Shown in pieces: positions 19,641-30,270 of a stretch of DNA of 35,799 nt. Source of the stretch: Bimuria novae-zelandiae CBS 107.79 (taxonomy: Eukaryota; Ascomycota; Dothideomycetes; Pleosporales; Didymosphaeriaceae); assembly GCA_010015655.1 (NCBI GenBank), contig ML976725.1, positions 37,785-73,583 on the forward strand, read 5' to 3'. The notes under the pieces are model-generated. The model did no database searches. It saw only the letters and a program-made list of their open reading frames with translations, and was not told where the DNA came from. The position numbers and the translations under genes are program-made. How positions within the stretch are numbered: position 1 is the first letter of the stretch; the number at the start of each line of letters is the position of its first letter.

Positions 19641-22600
19641 ATAAATGACTAGATGGACGCAAGATTACTAAAATCCTAGCAAGCTTTAACGCCGCATCCT
19701 TCTACACCGACCTAAACACGTACCTATTACGACGCTTAGCTATACTCGATTCAGGCACAACCTGCTATATTTTTAACAACATTAATTGCTTTGTCTTATA
19801 CCGTCCACCGGCGCCAGGAGACTTTATATAGGCAGGGAATATATAAATATGGATTAAAGAATACGGGAGCGTCTATCTTAACGTATAAAGTGCAAACGGC
19901 AATTAATTAATATAGCTAGATAATATAGCCTATTGCCCTAATCTGCTCTGCAACCTTGTATCGTTCTAATTACTCTAAAGGCAAGGCCTTTGGTGGGATA
20001 CAAGAGCAGACCTAATAACTCTAAAGAGAAAAGATAATACTGTGCTGGCAGAACTCCAAGAGCTACATAAACAGTGGGTCTTAGAATACAAGATAAGGCT
20101 AGTAGGTAGTATTCTTACTAATGCTGCGCACGCTACTTACAAGACTAATACACGCACTAAATAAAGACCGTAGAAGGCAAACGCGTGGACCTGGCACTAA
20201 TAATTAGGCTATCTAGGCCCTTAGGCCCTCGAACACCTCGTGCAGTAATCTAAGGGGGTAAGGATTAAAGGTCTCCCTATAGTTAAGTGTAATGCCTGCG
20301 GTAAAGTAAAACTGAAATGGCAAATACGCCGGCAAGCCAGAGATCTAATAGAAGGTCCCGGCGAGCAAGTCGTAATCGATTTTCACGACTATAAAGCAGA
20401 TAGCTTAACAAGAGAGAAAAGCTAAATACTAATTACTAACTAATTCTCTAGCTTTGCATAGGACTTCTACTTTAAGGATAACTGCCTAGCACGGTTAATT
20501 ATTAAATTACTTAGCACCTTTATGCAGTTCATGAAAGTACAATATAATATTATAGTAAAAGTAATTAAATCTAATAATAAGATCTTCTCTATTAAGGTAA
20601 ACGTTAAGAAGTGGTGCTTAGCGCAAGATATTAAGATTAAGCCTTTAGCACCTAATACTTAAGCATAAAATAGAGGAGCTAAACGCTTAAGGGGTGTAAT
20701 TAAGGAGAAAGCGCGCGCGATGCGACTTAACCCTAACCTACCCTAGTAGATATAGCCTAAGATTACCCGAGCCACAGTCTACTTGTATAATTAAACGCCA
20801 AACTACGCTAATCGATGGCGATCTCCATATAAAGTGTTCTTTACGACAGTAGCTTTTTAGAACGGCATTGTTACCTAATCAAAGAAGCCTAATTAAGCTT
20901 ACCTAAAAGTATATAGCTGCAAAGCTTTTGCAATAACTAACGATACAAAACGCGGCAAGAGCAGGCTTTAGAGGCTTAACCCTAAGGCATAGATTAGCTA
21001 CCTTGTTAGCTATAAATTAATAAATATCTAGAGAATATGGATTCCCTCTTTAGTAAAGACAATCAGTACTCGCGACGTAATATTCGACGAGGATACTATA
21101 TTCTTAGGCAAAACTAAAGACCTAATAAAAAACCTTATGCATAGCATATTGGAAGAAATAGCGGCCTAGGTGCGATTAGTAGAGTTACCTCCCTTACCTT
21201 AATAAGAGCATGCCACTAAGTCCTTCTTTAAGGATAAGATAATTAGTGAAGCGCTAAAGGAAGAGGTTAAAGGAGCTCCTAAGTATAGGCAAGGCAGGAA
21301 AGTTAGGTGCGAATATCTAATACCTCCCTTAACGCCGCCACTAGTAACACTCCTTGCACAATTAATGGCAAGAGGCAATTAAGCTATACCACCCTAAAGA
21401 GTGTAAATAGGGTAGTTACAAACAAGCCCATGGGCCGTAGCCTTTATAGCAGGCACTAAAGCCGGCAGTAGCGGCAAATATAAAGGTAAGACTTTTAATA
21501 AGGCGTAGCTTCGATAAATAATTATATTAGGCAAGAAGCTATATTAAAGCGTGCTTCTAAAGCCACCCACATGCCGAAGTAAGCTCGAAGATCACCTTCT
21601 CTATAATATGTGGAAGGAAGCAGAACGTTCCTATCTACAGAGCTATAAGGAAATAAAGTCCTAGAGTGAGGTTGCAACCGCTCTAGTAAAAGTGGTAGGC
21701 TATTAAATCCTTAACTACATGTGGGTATATACCTATAAGTTTAATAAGCATTATTAATTATAGAAGTGTAAGGCAAGGCTGGTAGTGCGAGGCGATTAAT
21801 AGTGGCACCTTACCTTATAAGAAACCTACGCCATAATACTTGCAAGACGATTATTCTGCATGCTTATAGCAATTATAGCTTATTTTAACCTAGAACTTAT
21901 CTAACACGACGTTACCAACGCGTTTGTCCACGCGAAGCTAAATAGAGAAATCTATATAAGAATACCTCGCGGCTACTCGCGAGCAGGCACAGTCCTTAAA
22001 CTATATAAAGCACTGTACGGACTGCGCATATCTTCACTACTCTAGCAAAGAGAGTTCACGTCAACACTCCGTAATATTGGCTTTAAAGCAGTACCCCACG
22101 AGCCATGCTGCCTTATTAAGGACGGCATTATTATCTTCTTTTATGTAGATAACATTATTATTACGTATAATAAGTTATAAAAGCAAGCTGCTAAAGCTGC
22201 TCTCGTAATAATAAGTACTAAATTTACACTCACGGGTGGCAAAGACCTGTAGTAGTTTCTAAGAATTAAAATTATTAGGGACTGCTCGAGCAGAAAGATC
22301 TGGCTTTTATAAGCTTTATATATTAATAAAATATCGCGCCTTATTAATCACCATAAGATTCGCTATAATACCCTAATAGGTCTAATCGAATTGCTCCTAA
22401 GGACAGGACTGGCTAGCAAGGGTAAGATTAATAGATACTAGTGTAAAGTCGGATTAATTCTTTATGCTGCAGTCACATCTCGACTAGATATCGCCTTTAT
22501 AAGCTCCCGATTATCACGATTCCTGTCTAACCTAAGTAAAGAGTACTAAGTGGCTGTCGACCAAGTTCTCCTCTACCTTGCTAACACTAAATCACTAGGT

Positions 22601-23200
22601 CTTTAGCTTGGGGGTGCAGATACTTTAAAAGTAGTAAGTAACGCATCCTTTGCTAACAACACACTCGACCGCAAGAGCTCGCAAGGATACATTATTAAGC
22701 TATTTAGTGGCCTAATCGCCTGGAAAGCAAATAAGCAAGATACAGTTACTACATTAATAGCTAAAGCCAAATTACTAGCACTATCGCAAGTGGCTAAGGA
22801 GGCTTTATTCATATCGCGATTACTAAAGGAACTAAAGATTAACCTTAGCGATTCCCTTATTACAATTAATTGTAATAATTAGCAAACGATCTGACTTGTT
22901 ACTAAAGAAATTGCTAAGTTACAGACCAAGCTCCGTCATGTGGATATCTATAATTATTAGCTGAGACAAGAGGTTGCACTAGGGATAATTAAGGTAGACT
23001 ATTAACGCTTAGAGGACATAGTCGCTAATAGACTTATAAAGGCCCTGCTAGTGAATAAATAGAGCAAGTTTCTGCATAAACTAGGACTTAAAGATATATT
23101 AGACAAGATTACCAATTAAGAGGTTGCCCTGCAGGATCTCTAGCAGAGGATAGAGGCCTTTAAGTTGGAATAATAGACAACTGCGAAGGTCTAGCTTGAG
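19640..23200 (+). pseudogene. pol: Copia C Pol remnant (protease, integrase, RT, RNase H)
   Basis: The protease has an intact active site in ILDSGTTCYIF (Asp 19748-19750). The integrase core follows (about 20370-20900, with VVIDFHDYKADSLTRE). The reverse transcriptase is clear at about 21700-22330: KCKARLVVRGD, an HDVTNAFVHAKL block, IRIPRGYSRAGTVLKLYKA, and the catalytic Y-V-D-D reading Y-V-D-N (22145-22153 covers V-D-N). RNase H follows at about 22590-22960, with ASFANNTLDRKSSQGYI and TLIAKAKLLALSQVAKEA. Stops are TAA/TAG at Gln-like positions, with a few TGA. Residual coding quality is higher than in D. Confidence 0.85.
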
Positions 23201-23211
23201 GATAAGCCCAA

Positions 23212-23223
23212 GCTAAGGGGGTG
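23212..23223 (+). promoter_or_regulatory. Polypurine tract of copia C
   Basis: GCTAAGGGGGTG directly abuts the 3' LTR. The same tract, as GCTGAGGGGGTG, abuts D's 3' LTR at 28556-28567, and a copy lies inside both D LTRs. Confidence 0.7.
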
Positions 23224-23481
23224 TGTCTGATTACATAGCCCTTTGCACAAGCAAAGGTAGCTGGCGCAACCCTATACAAAGAGATCTTGCCAGCAGTCTG
23301 GTTCATCCGCACAATTCCGGGCGGAACAAAGGGCAACTCTCCTTAATCAACGGAAATAGATTAGCGTATTAGTGGAAGACATAAGGATATAAGAGCCTTA
23401 TATTCTTACAGGAATACAGAGAACAGACAACAACAATTTATACCTTAATTTATCTTATCAGGTTACCTCTCTAATCTGACA
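23224..23481 (+). repeat. 3' LTR of copia C (258 bp)
   Basis: Starts TGTCTGATTACATAG and ends CTAATCTGACA. It is the same length as the left copy and is followed by CCTTG. Confidence 0.92.
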
Positions 23482-23692
23482 CCTTGCTTAACGCGCAAGG
23501 AATGACGCAAGGAATAAAGTAAGGATAAAGTAAGGGATAAAGCAAGGGATATCTAGGCAGGCAACCTAAAGATAAAAGGTAAAGTCCCAGACCTCTTAGA
23601 CACAGAGAATTTAGCACACATAATTTATACCTTAATTTATCTTAATTAATTATTATCTTTTTATCTTATCAGATTACCCTTTTAATCTAACA
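23482..23692 (+). repeat. 5' LTR of copia D, second part
   Basis: Resumes with the CCTTG duplication copy, then CTTAACGCGCAAGG, a short tandem series of GCAAGGAATAAA-like units, and a TA-rich end TCTAACA. Adding it to 17924-18098 and removing one CCTTG gives 381 bp, equal to the 3' LTR. Confidence 0.92.
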
Positions 23693-23734
23693 ATTAAGAG
23701 TCTCACTGCCTTAACTAAACCTTAAGAAAGGATA

Positions 23735-24910
23735 ATGTCGCTGTTAACACTTCGCGACTTAACAATCGTGTTAACTAATTATACTAACTACACACCGTAG
23801 CTACTACAACTGAAAGCACGATGCGAACCAATAGATATATAGCCTATTATTAACCTAAATAGAGCCAAACTCCCACGTAAAAGGCTGACACCGTCGTTGC
23901 TGCTAGAAATAGCAAGTTACTAATTAATTATCCGCGTAAACGACGACAATTAACAGAACCCTCTAACACGCCCATCAGAGCTATTAAACTTAGGTCTTTA
24001 GGTATATAAAGAGGATATTAAGTTCTATAAAATATAGCTTAAAGACTACAAGATAAAGGACAAAGAATACCGCGAGGAGAGAATAAGCCTTAAGAAAGTA
24101 GTTATTTATATCTAATCTACTGTGTTATAACACCTGCAACGCAACTGCTGCAAGCCTAGAAAGCAGATCTAGTAATAGATTACGTCTTTAACCCAGACTA
24201 TAGGCGTTAATAAGGAAGATAAGCGAGATAGGGTAAGAGCACGATACCTACAGGCCCTTAAGCTAATAAGACAACCCTTAAACTAGGATACCTAGCTGAC
24301 TAAGTATAATTAGGCAGCTACAGAAGCAGAGACGAATAATGTCGCTAAAATATAATTAATCTATAATACTATAAAGGACTTCCTAGCTGCGATCATGAAG
24401 GCTGCCCCTACGTAGGGAGTGTCCTTTTAAGAAACTAGACGCCGAGACGCAGATATAATAAGGAAGGAGATAATAAAACGCTTCTAAGAATATATAGCAA
24501 TACTCCACCCGATTAAGGGCAAATAGTATAGGGGCGCCTTTACTACTAGTAAGCTATCTCTCGCTACTAGTGGTGCATCCACCCCAGGCACTGACAGGGA
24601 CGCCTCTTACGCTACTAAAGACGCGCCATCTTCCACTAATAACTAACGTGGATAGGGAAGACCTCGACAAAAACGATTATTTAGTTAAAGTACCATATCT
24701 AAGCAGTCCTCAATAGAGGATATAATAGTAGTTAAAGGCAAAAAATGCCCTACTTATAAACAAAGGCATAGTCTAAAAGGCTACTTTTACGCATATCCGG
24801 ACCATGCACTAGAGTGGTTTAGGCCACGACCTGGCTTTGCAGATATGGTACAATTCAGGATCCAAAATGATTCAGGCCTACAAGAGAAGATGAGGAAGGT
24901 AAACAGACTA
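23735..24910 (+). pseudogene. gag: Copia D Gag remnant
   Basis: ATG at 23735, 42 bp after the LTR, starts a frame parallel to C's Gag (TIVLTNYTNYTP, then TAG where C has Trp). Similarity to C continues at lower level through KFYK-I-LKDYKIKDKEYREER. A knuckle near 24747-24795 keeps the first Cys and the His, with Tyr at later Cys positions. Frequent TAA/TAG codons show it is dead. Its N-terminal third is much more diverged from C than the Pol region is. Confidence 0.7.
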
Positions 24911-24929
24911 AAGTCTCAAACACCTAGAA

Positions 24930-27900
24930 TTAAATCATCATATACTCTTACTCCACCTCGAATCACTAAGGCTAATAATAAATGACTAGATGGACGCAAG
25001 ATTACTAAAATCCTAGCGAGCTTTAATGTCGCATCCTTCCACACTAACCCAAACACGTACCCACTGCGACGCTTAGCCATACTCGATTTAGGCACAACCT
25101 GCCATATCTTTAACGACATTAATCGCTTTATCTTATACTAGCCACCGGCGCCAGGAGACTTTATATAGGCAGGAAATACATAAATATAGATTAAAGAATA
25201 CAAGAGTGTCTATCTTAACGTACAGAGTACAAATAGCAATTAATTAATATAACTAGATAATATGGCCTATTGCCTTAATCTGCTTTGCAACCTTGTATCG
25301 TTCTAATTACTCTAGAGGCAAGGCCTTTAGTGGGACATAAGGGCAGAACCAACCACTCTAAAGAGAAGAGACAATACTGTACTAGCAGAACTTTAAGAAT
25401 TATATAGACAATGGGTGTTAGAACACAGAACAAGGCTAGTAGGTAGTACACCTACTAAAGCTGCGCATGCCACCCACAAAACCAACACGCGCACTAAACA
25501 AAGACCGTAGAAGGCAAACGCGTGGACCTGGCACTAATAACTAGGCTATTTAGGCCCTTAGGCCCTCAAATACCTCGTGCAGTAATCTAAGGGGGTGAGG
25601 ATTAAAGGCCTCCCTATAGTTAAGTGTAACGCCTATAGTAAAGTAAAACTAAAACGGCAAATATGCCGGCAAGCTAGGGAGCAAACAGAAGGTCCTGGCG
25701 AGCGAGTCGCAATTAATTTTCACGACTATAAAGTAGACAGCTTAACAAGAGAGAAGAGCTAAATGCTAATTACTAATTAATTCTTAGGCTTTGTATTAGA
25801 CCTCTACTTTAATGATAACCGCCTAGCACGCTTAATTATTAAATTACTTAGCACTTTTGTACAGTTTATAAAAGTACAATATAATATTATAGTGAAAGTA
25901 ATTAAATCCAATAACAAGATCTTCTTTATTAAGGTAAACGTTAAGAAGTGGTGCGTAGCGTAAGGTATTAAGATCAAGCCTTTAGCACCTAATACTTAAG
26001 TATAAAATAGAGGAGTAGAATGCTTAAAGGGTGTAATTAAGGATAAAGCGCGCGCGATGCGACTTAACTCTAACCTATCTTAGTAGATATAGCCTAAGAT
26101 TACCCGAGCCGTAGTCTACTTATACAATTAAACACCAAACTACGCTAATTAATGGCGATCTCTATATAAAGTGTTCTTTACGACAGTAGCCTTTTAGAAC
26201 GGCATTATTACCTAACTAAAGAAGCCTAATTAAGCTCACCTGAAAGTATATAGCTGCAAAGCCTTTGCGATAACCGATAATACAAAACGCAGCAAAAGCA
26301 GGCTTTAGAGGCTTAACCCTAAAGTATAGATTAGCTACCTTATTAGCTACAGATTAACTAATATCTAGAGAATATAGATTCCCTCTCTAGCGAAGATAAT
26401 TAGTACTCGCGACGTAATATTCGACAAGGATACTATGTTCTTAGGCAAAACTAAAGACCTAATAGACAACCTTATGCATAGCACATTAGAAGAAATAGCA
26501 GCCTAGGTATAATTAGTAGAGGTACCTTCCTTACCTTAACAAGAGTATGCCACTAAGTCCTTCTTTGAGGATGAAACAATTAGTGAAGCGCTAGAGGAAG
26601 AGGCTCCTGAGTGCAGGCAAGGCAGGAGAGCTAGGTATAAATATCTAACGCCTCCCTTAACGCCGCCGCTAGTGACACTCCTTGCACAACTAATAGCAGG
26701 AGGCAATTAAGCTAAACTACCCTAAATATAGTAAATAGAGTAATTGCAAACAGGGCAGGTGCAAATAAACCTATAGGCCGCAGCCTTTATAGCAGGCACT
26801 AAAGCTGGCAGCAGCGGCAAATACGAAAGTAAGGCTCTTAATAAAGCGTAGCTTTGATAAATAATTATATTAGGCAAGAAGCCACATTAAAGCGTGCTTC
26901 TAGAGCCACCTACATACCAAAATAAGCTCGAAGATTACCTACTCTATGATATATGGAAGGAAGCAGAACGTTCCCATCTATAGAGCCATAAGGAAATAAA
27001 GTCTTAGAGTAAGATCGTAATAGCTCTAGTAAAGGCAGCAGGCTATCAAATCCTCGACTACATATGGGTATATACCTACAAATTTAACAAACACCATCGA
27101 TTGCAGAAATGCAAAGCAAGGCTAGTAGTACGAGGCAATTAATAGCGGCACCTTACCTTACAAGAAACCTACGCCGTAATACTTACAGGATAATTATTCC
27201 GCATGCTTATAGTAATTATAGCTTAGTTTAACCTAGAGCTTATCTAACACGACGTTACCAACGCGTTTATCTATGCAAAGCTAGACAGAGAAATCTATAT
27301 AAGAATGCCTCGCGGCTACTCGCGAGCAGGCACAGTCCTTAAACTATATAAAGCACTATATAGACTGCGCATATCTCCACTACTCTAGCAAAGAGAGTTC
27401 ACATTAACGCTCCGTGATATTGGCTTTAAAATAGTGCCTCGCGAGCCATGCTACCTTATTAAAAACGGTATTATTATCTTCTTCTATATAGATAACCTTA
27501 TTATTGCCTATAACAAGTTATAAAAGCAGGCTGCTGAAGCTGCTCTCGTAATAATAGGTACTAAATTTACACTTACGGGTAATAAAGACCTGCAGTAGTT
27601 TCTAAGAATTAAAATTATTAGGGACCGCTTAAGCAGAAAGATCTAGCTTTTATAAGCTTTATATATTAATAAAATATCGCGCCTTATTAATCACTATAAG
27701 ATTCGCCATAATACCCTAATAGGTTTAATTAAATTACTTCTAAGGACAGGACTAGCTAGTAAGGGTGAGATTAATTAATACTAGCACATAGTCGGATTAA
27801 TTCTTTATACTATAATTACATCTTAACTAGATATCGCTTTTGCAAGTTCCCGATTATCACGATTCCTATCCAACCCAAGTAAAGAGCACTAAGCGGCTAC

Positions 27901-28540
27901 CGACCAAGTTTTCCTCTACCTTACTAATACTAGATTACTAGGTCTTTAGCTTGGGGGTGCAGATACTTTAAAAGTGGCAAGTAACGCATCCTTTACTAAT
28001 AATACACTTAACCGCAAGAGCTCGCAAGGATACATTATTAAGCTATTTAGTGGCCTAATCGCCTAGAAAGCAAACAAGCAAGATATAGTCACTACATTAA
28101 TAACTAAAGCCGAATTACTAGCATTATCGCAAGTAGCCAAGGAGGCACTATTTACATCCTAATTGCTAAAGGAGCTAAAGATTAACCTTAGCAATTCCCT
28201 TATTACAATTAATTATAATAATTAGTAAATAATCCGACTTATTACTAAAGAAATTGCCAAGTTGCAGACCAAGCTCCGTTATATAAATATCTATAATTAT
28301 TAGCTAAGACAAGAGGTCCCACTACGAACAATTAAGGTAGACTATTAACGCTTAGAGGACATGGCCGCAGATAGACTTATAAAGGCCTTGCCTATAAATA
28401 AATAGAGCAAGTTTCTGAGTAAACTAGGACTTGAAGATATATTAGACAAGATCACTAATTAAGAGGTTACCCTGCAGGATCTACAGCAGAGGATAGAGGC
28501 CTTTAAGTTGGAATAATGGACAAATGCGAAAGGTCCAGCT
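24930..28540 (+). pseudogene. pol: Copia D Pol remnant (protease, integrase, RT, RNase H)
   Basis: Collinear with C's Pol throughout. The protease reads I-L-D-L-G (Asp 25085-25087; Ser to Leu by TCA to TTA). The integrase core lies near 25710-26240. The reverse transcriptase lies at about 27040-27670, with HDVTNAF, IRMPRGYSRAGTVLKLYKA and the catalytic box Y-I-D-N (27486-27496). RNase H follows at about 27930-28300. It has more in-frame TAA/TAG than C. The 67-codon minus-strand frame at 24916-25119 is a shadow of the protease region. Confidence 0.85.
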
Positions 28541-28567
28541 TGAGGATAGGCTCAAGCTGAGGGGGTG

Positions 28568-28948
28568 TGTCCGATTACATGGCCCTTTGCATCTGCAAGG
28601 AGGCTGGCGCACCTACGCCCGTACATTCCGCCTATGCTGAGGGGGTGTGTCCGACTACATGGTCCTTTGCATATGCAAGGAGGCTAGCGCACTTACGCCC
28701 TTGCATTCCGCCCTTGCATTCCGCCCTCGCATTCCGCCCTCGCTCAACGCGCAAGGAATAACGCAAGGAATAAAGCAAGGATAAAGCAAGGGATAAAGCA
28801 AGGGATATCTAGGCAGGCAACCTAAAGATAAAAGGCAGAGTCCCAGACCTCTTAGACACAGAGAATTCAGCACACACAATTCATACCTCAATTCATCTTA
28901 ATCAATTATCATCTTTTCATCTTATCAGATTACCCTTCCAATCTGACA
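28568..28948 (+). repeat. 3' LTR of copia D (381 bp)
   Basis: Intact reference copy of the D LTR, less damaged than the 5' copy. TGTCCG at 28568 recurs at 28648 after an internal GCTGAGGGGGTG. It is followed by ATTCCGCCCT-type tandem units to about 28741 and GCAAGGAATAA/GCAAGGGATAAA units to about 28808. It ends ATCTGACA and is followed by ACTAC. Frames at 28567-28761 (+) and 28655-28891 (-) are repeat-derived. Confidence 0.92.
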
Positions 28949-29183
28949 ACTACAAGGAGCGTATAAAGGAAACCTATCCTATATATATACTTGCTTGCTT
29001 AGTTACTTAGTACTACTAATTAACTAAGCAGTCACGTGCCTTGCTCAGTTGCTTAGTACCACTAATTAACTAAGTAGTCACGTGACCCTGGGGTTAGCTC
29101 CTTGGCGTGCTAGTAACCCGTCCCTCGGCCGTCTTTTCCTTATAAGCGCCCATCCTTCGTCATCTCACTTCTGGTTCGTAACA
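28949..29183 (-). repeat. Right (5') LTR of gypsy B, second part
   Basis: Begins with the ACTAC duplication copy and ends TTCGTAACA, followed by CTTAG. It holds two 46-bp repeat units (28997-29042, 29043-29088), each with inverted arms CTTAGTT/AACTAAG (with single changes) and a CACGTG box (29033-29038 and 29079-29084). A TATATATA run (28980-28988) lies on the downstream side in element orientation. It is less damaged than the left LTR. Confidence 0.92.
29033..29084 (-). promoter_or_regulatory. Paired CACGTG boxes on 46-bp repeats (gypsy B LTR promoter)
   Basis: Two CACGTG cores exactly 46 bp apart, each next to a hairpin-capable unit, lie upstream of a TATA run in minus orientation. The left LTR keeps only the first (11503-11508). 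A promoter role is inferred from position and spacing. Confidence 0.4.
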
Positions 29184-29470
29184 CTTAGATAGAACCTGAC
29201 GATAAGGGACCGAGACACGTAAATATTTTACATGTGGTAAACCAGGCCACATAGCCAGGAACTGCAGATCTAAGAATAAGATCACTAGGCAGCTAAACGT
29301 ATTAACTATTAATAAGAAAGAAACTACTAAGGAAGAATAGCAGGTAATAAACGCTATTAAATAAGTTAATATCCACGACAAAGAATTAGAACGATTAAAG
29401 TTACCTAACTTATAACTCTATAAAGATATATATAAAGGTTTAAATAAAGAAGAAAAGGAGCTAATACCTT
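29184..29470 (+). pseudogene. gag: Gypsy E Gag remnant, 3' part with zinc knuckle
   Basis: Continuation of E's Gag after the B insertion. The frame reads GTETRKYFTCGKPGHIARNC. It is a C-x2-C-x4-H-x4-C knuckle in which only the first Cys is changed (to Tyr); the other Cys, the His and the last Cys survive. The knuckle binds the element's RNA during packaging. The 73-codon minus-strand frame at 29160-29381 is a shadow. Confidence 0.8.
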
Positions 29471-30270
29471 AATCTTTTATACTTTACCCTAGCTAGAGTA
29501 AACCTATTACTAGTAAAATAATAAATATTTTTAACTTCTTAGAAAAACACTAAGGGAAGGAGACTTTAGGTTTATAGCAATAAAATAATAAAACTACGTA
29601 GCTATATTTTACTATACTTACTAACCTAATCTGGTTAGTAGAGCAGCACGTAAAATGATAGACTATTATTACGCCTATAAAGACCCTAAAAAGAAATACC
29701 CGAATAAGAACCTAAACTACGAACTATAGTACGACCTGGACTATTATAATCCTACGCATAGTTATATATAATAGACCCTCTATAAAGAAGACTAATATAC
29801 CTTTTATTACTGAGCTAAGGAATACGGCTACTTTTCCTAAATATACTAATAATATAAATAAGAGTAGTTTAACTACCCTATCGCTAACTATAATATTTAC
29901 TTTTAGAATAAACGCAAAACGCAATACTTTCTATACCTTAACTAGGCACTAAACTAAGTAATATTACTACTAGTTAATAGAAAATGCGTATTAAATATAT
30001 AGCAAAAATGCTTATATCCTAACTATAAGGAATATAGGGAGTAGAAAAGTAAGCATAGATTTAATTGCATACTAAAAGGGAGTATAACCCTTAGGATTAA
30101 ATTAATAATAAAGGAAGAAAATAGTAAAGTTTCCCTAAATAAGATTTAATAATAATCTTAGGAAAAGGGTAAAGGACACCCTAAACCTATAGAGCTAAAT
30201 ATAGAGAAAATGTCTTTTTTAGACCTAGGCTTAGGCGGGAAAACGCCTTTAAAAAAGTAAATACTACTAA
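29471..30270 (+). pseudogene. Gypsy E Gag-Pol linker, degraded
   Basis: About 800 bp of TA-rich sequence between the Gag knuckle and the protease. Plus frames with many TAA/TAG fit a Tyr/Asn/Lys-rich linker, but no motif is recognisable. The minus frame at 29724-29924 has no support. Confidence 0.4.

Larger units (their letters stand above)
18099..23481 (+). mobile_element. Ty1/copia element C, innermost insertion
   Basis: A 5.4-kb plus-strand element with 258-bp LTRs and a CCTTG duplication (18094-18098 and 23482-23486). It is the youngest layer and the least damaged: a 126-codon Gag start is still open and the protease D-S-G is intact. Many TAA/TAG stops still break the polyprotein. Its LTR ends and internal region are clearly related to element D, so it inserted into a close relative. 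Confidence 0.92.
17924..28948 (+). mobile_element. Ty1/copia element D, inserted in the LTR of B
   Basis: A plus-strand copia element of about 5.6 kb once nested C is removed. It has 381-bp LTRs and an ACTAC duplication (17919-17923 and 28949-28953). Gag, protease, integrase, reverse transcriptase and RNase H remnants follow in copia order. Its inside is closely similar to element C but carries more stops and lost catalytic residues. It sits in the right LTR of B; the 5' LTR is itself split by C. Confidence 0.9.
11229..29183 (-). mobile_element. Ty3/gypsy chromovirus B, inserted in E (RIP-inactivated)
   Basis: A minus-strand element of about 6.9 kb after removing nested D and C, with 425-bp LTRs and a CTTAG duplication (11224-11228 and 29184-29188). 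Reading leftwards from the right LTR, Gag is followed by a zinc knuckle, protease, reverse transcriptase, RNase H, integrase and a C-terminal chromodomain, the chromovirus layout. The right LTR (the 5' LTR in element orientation) is split by copia D. Heavy RIP damage makes it non-functional. Confidence 0.9.

Noticed and set aside
22603..22812. 69-codon minus frame
   Set aside because: Shadow of the RNase H region of copia C.
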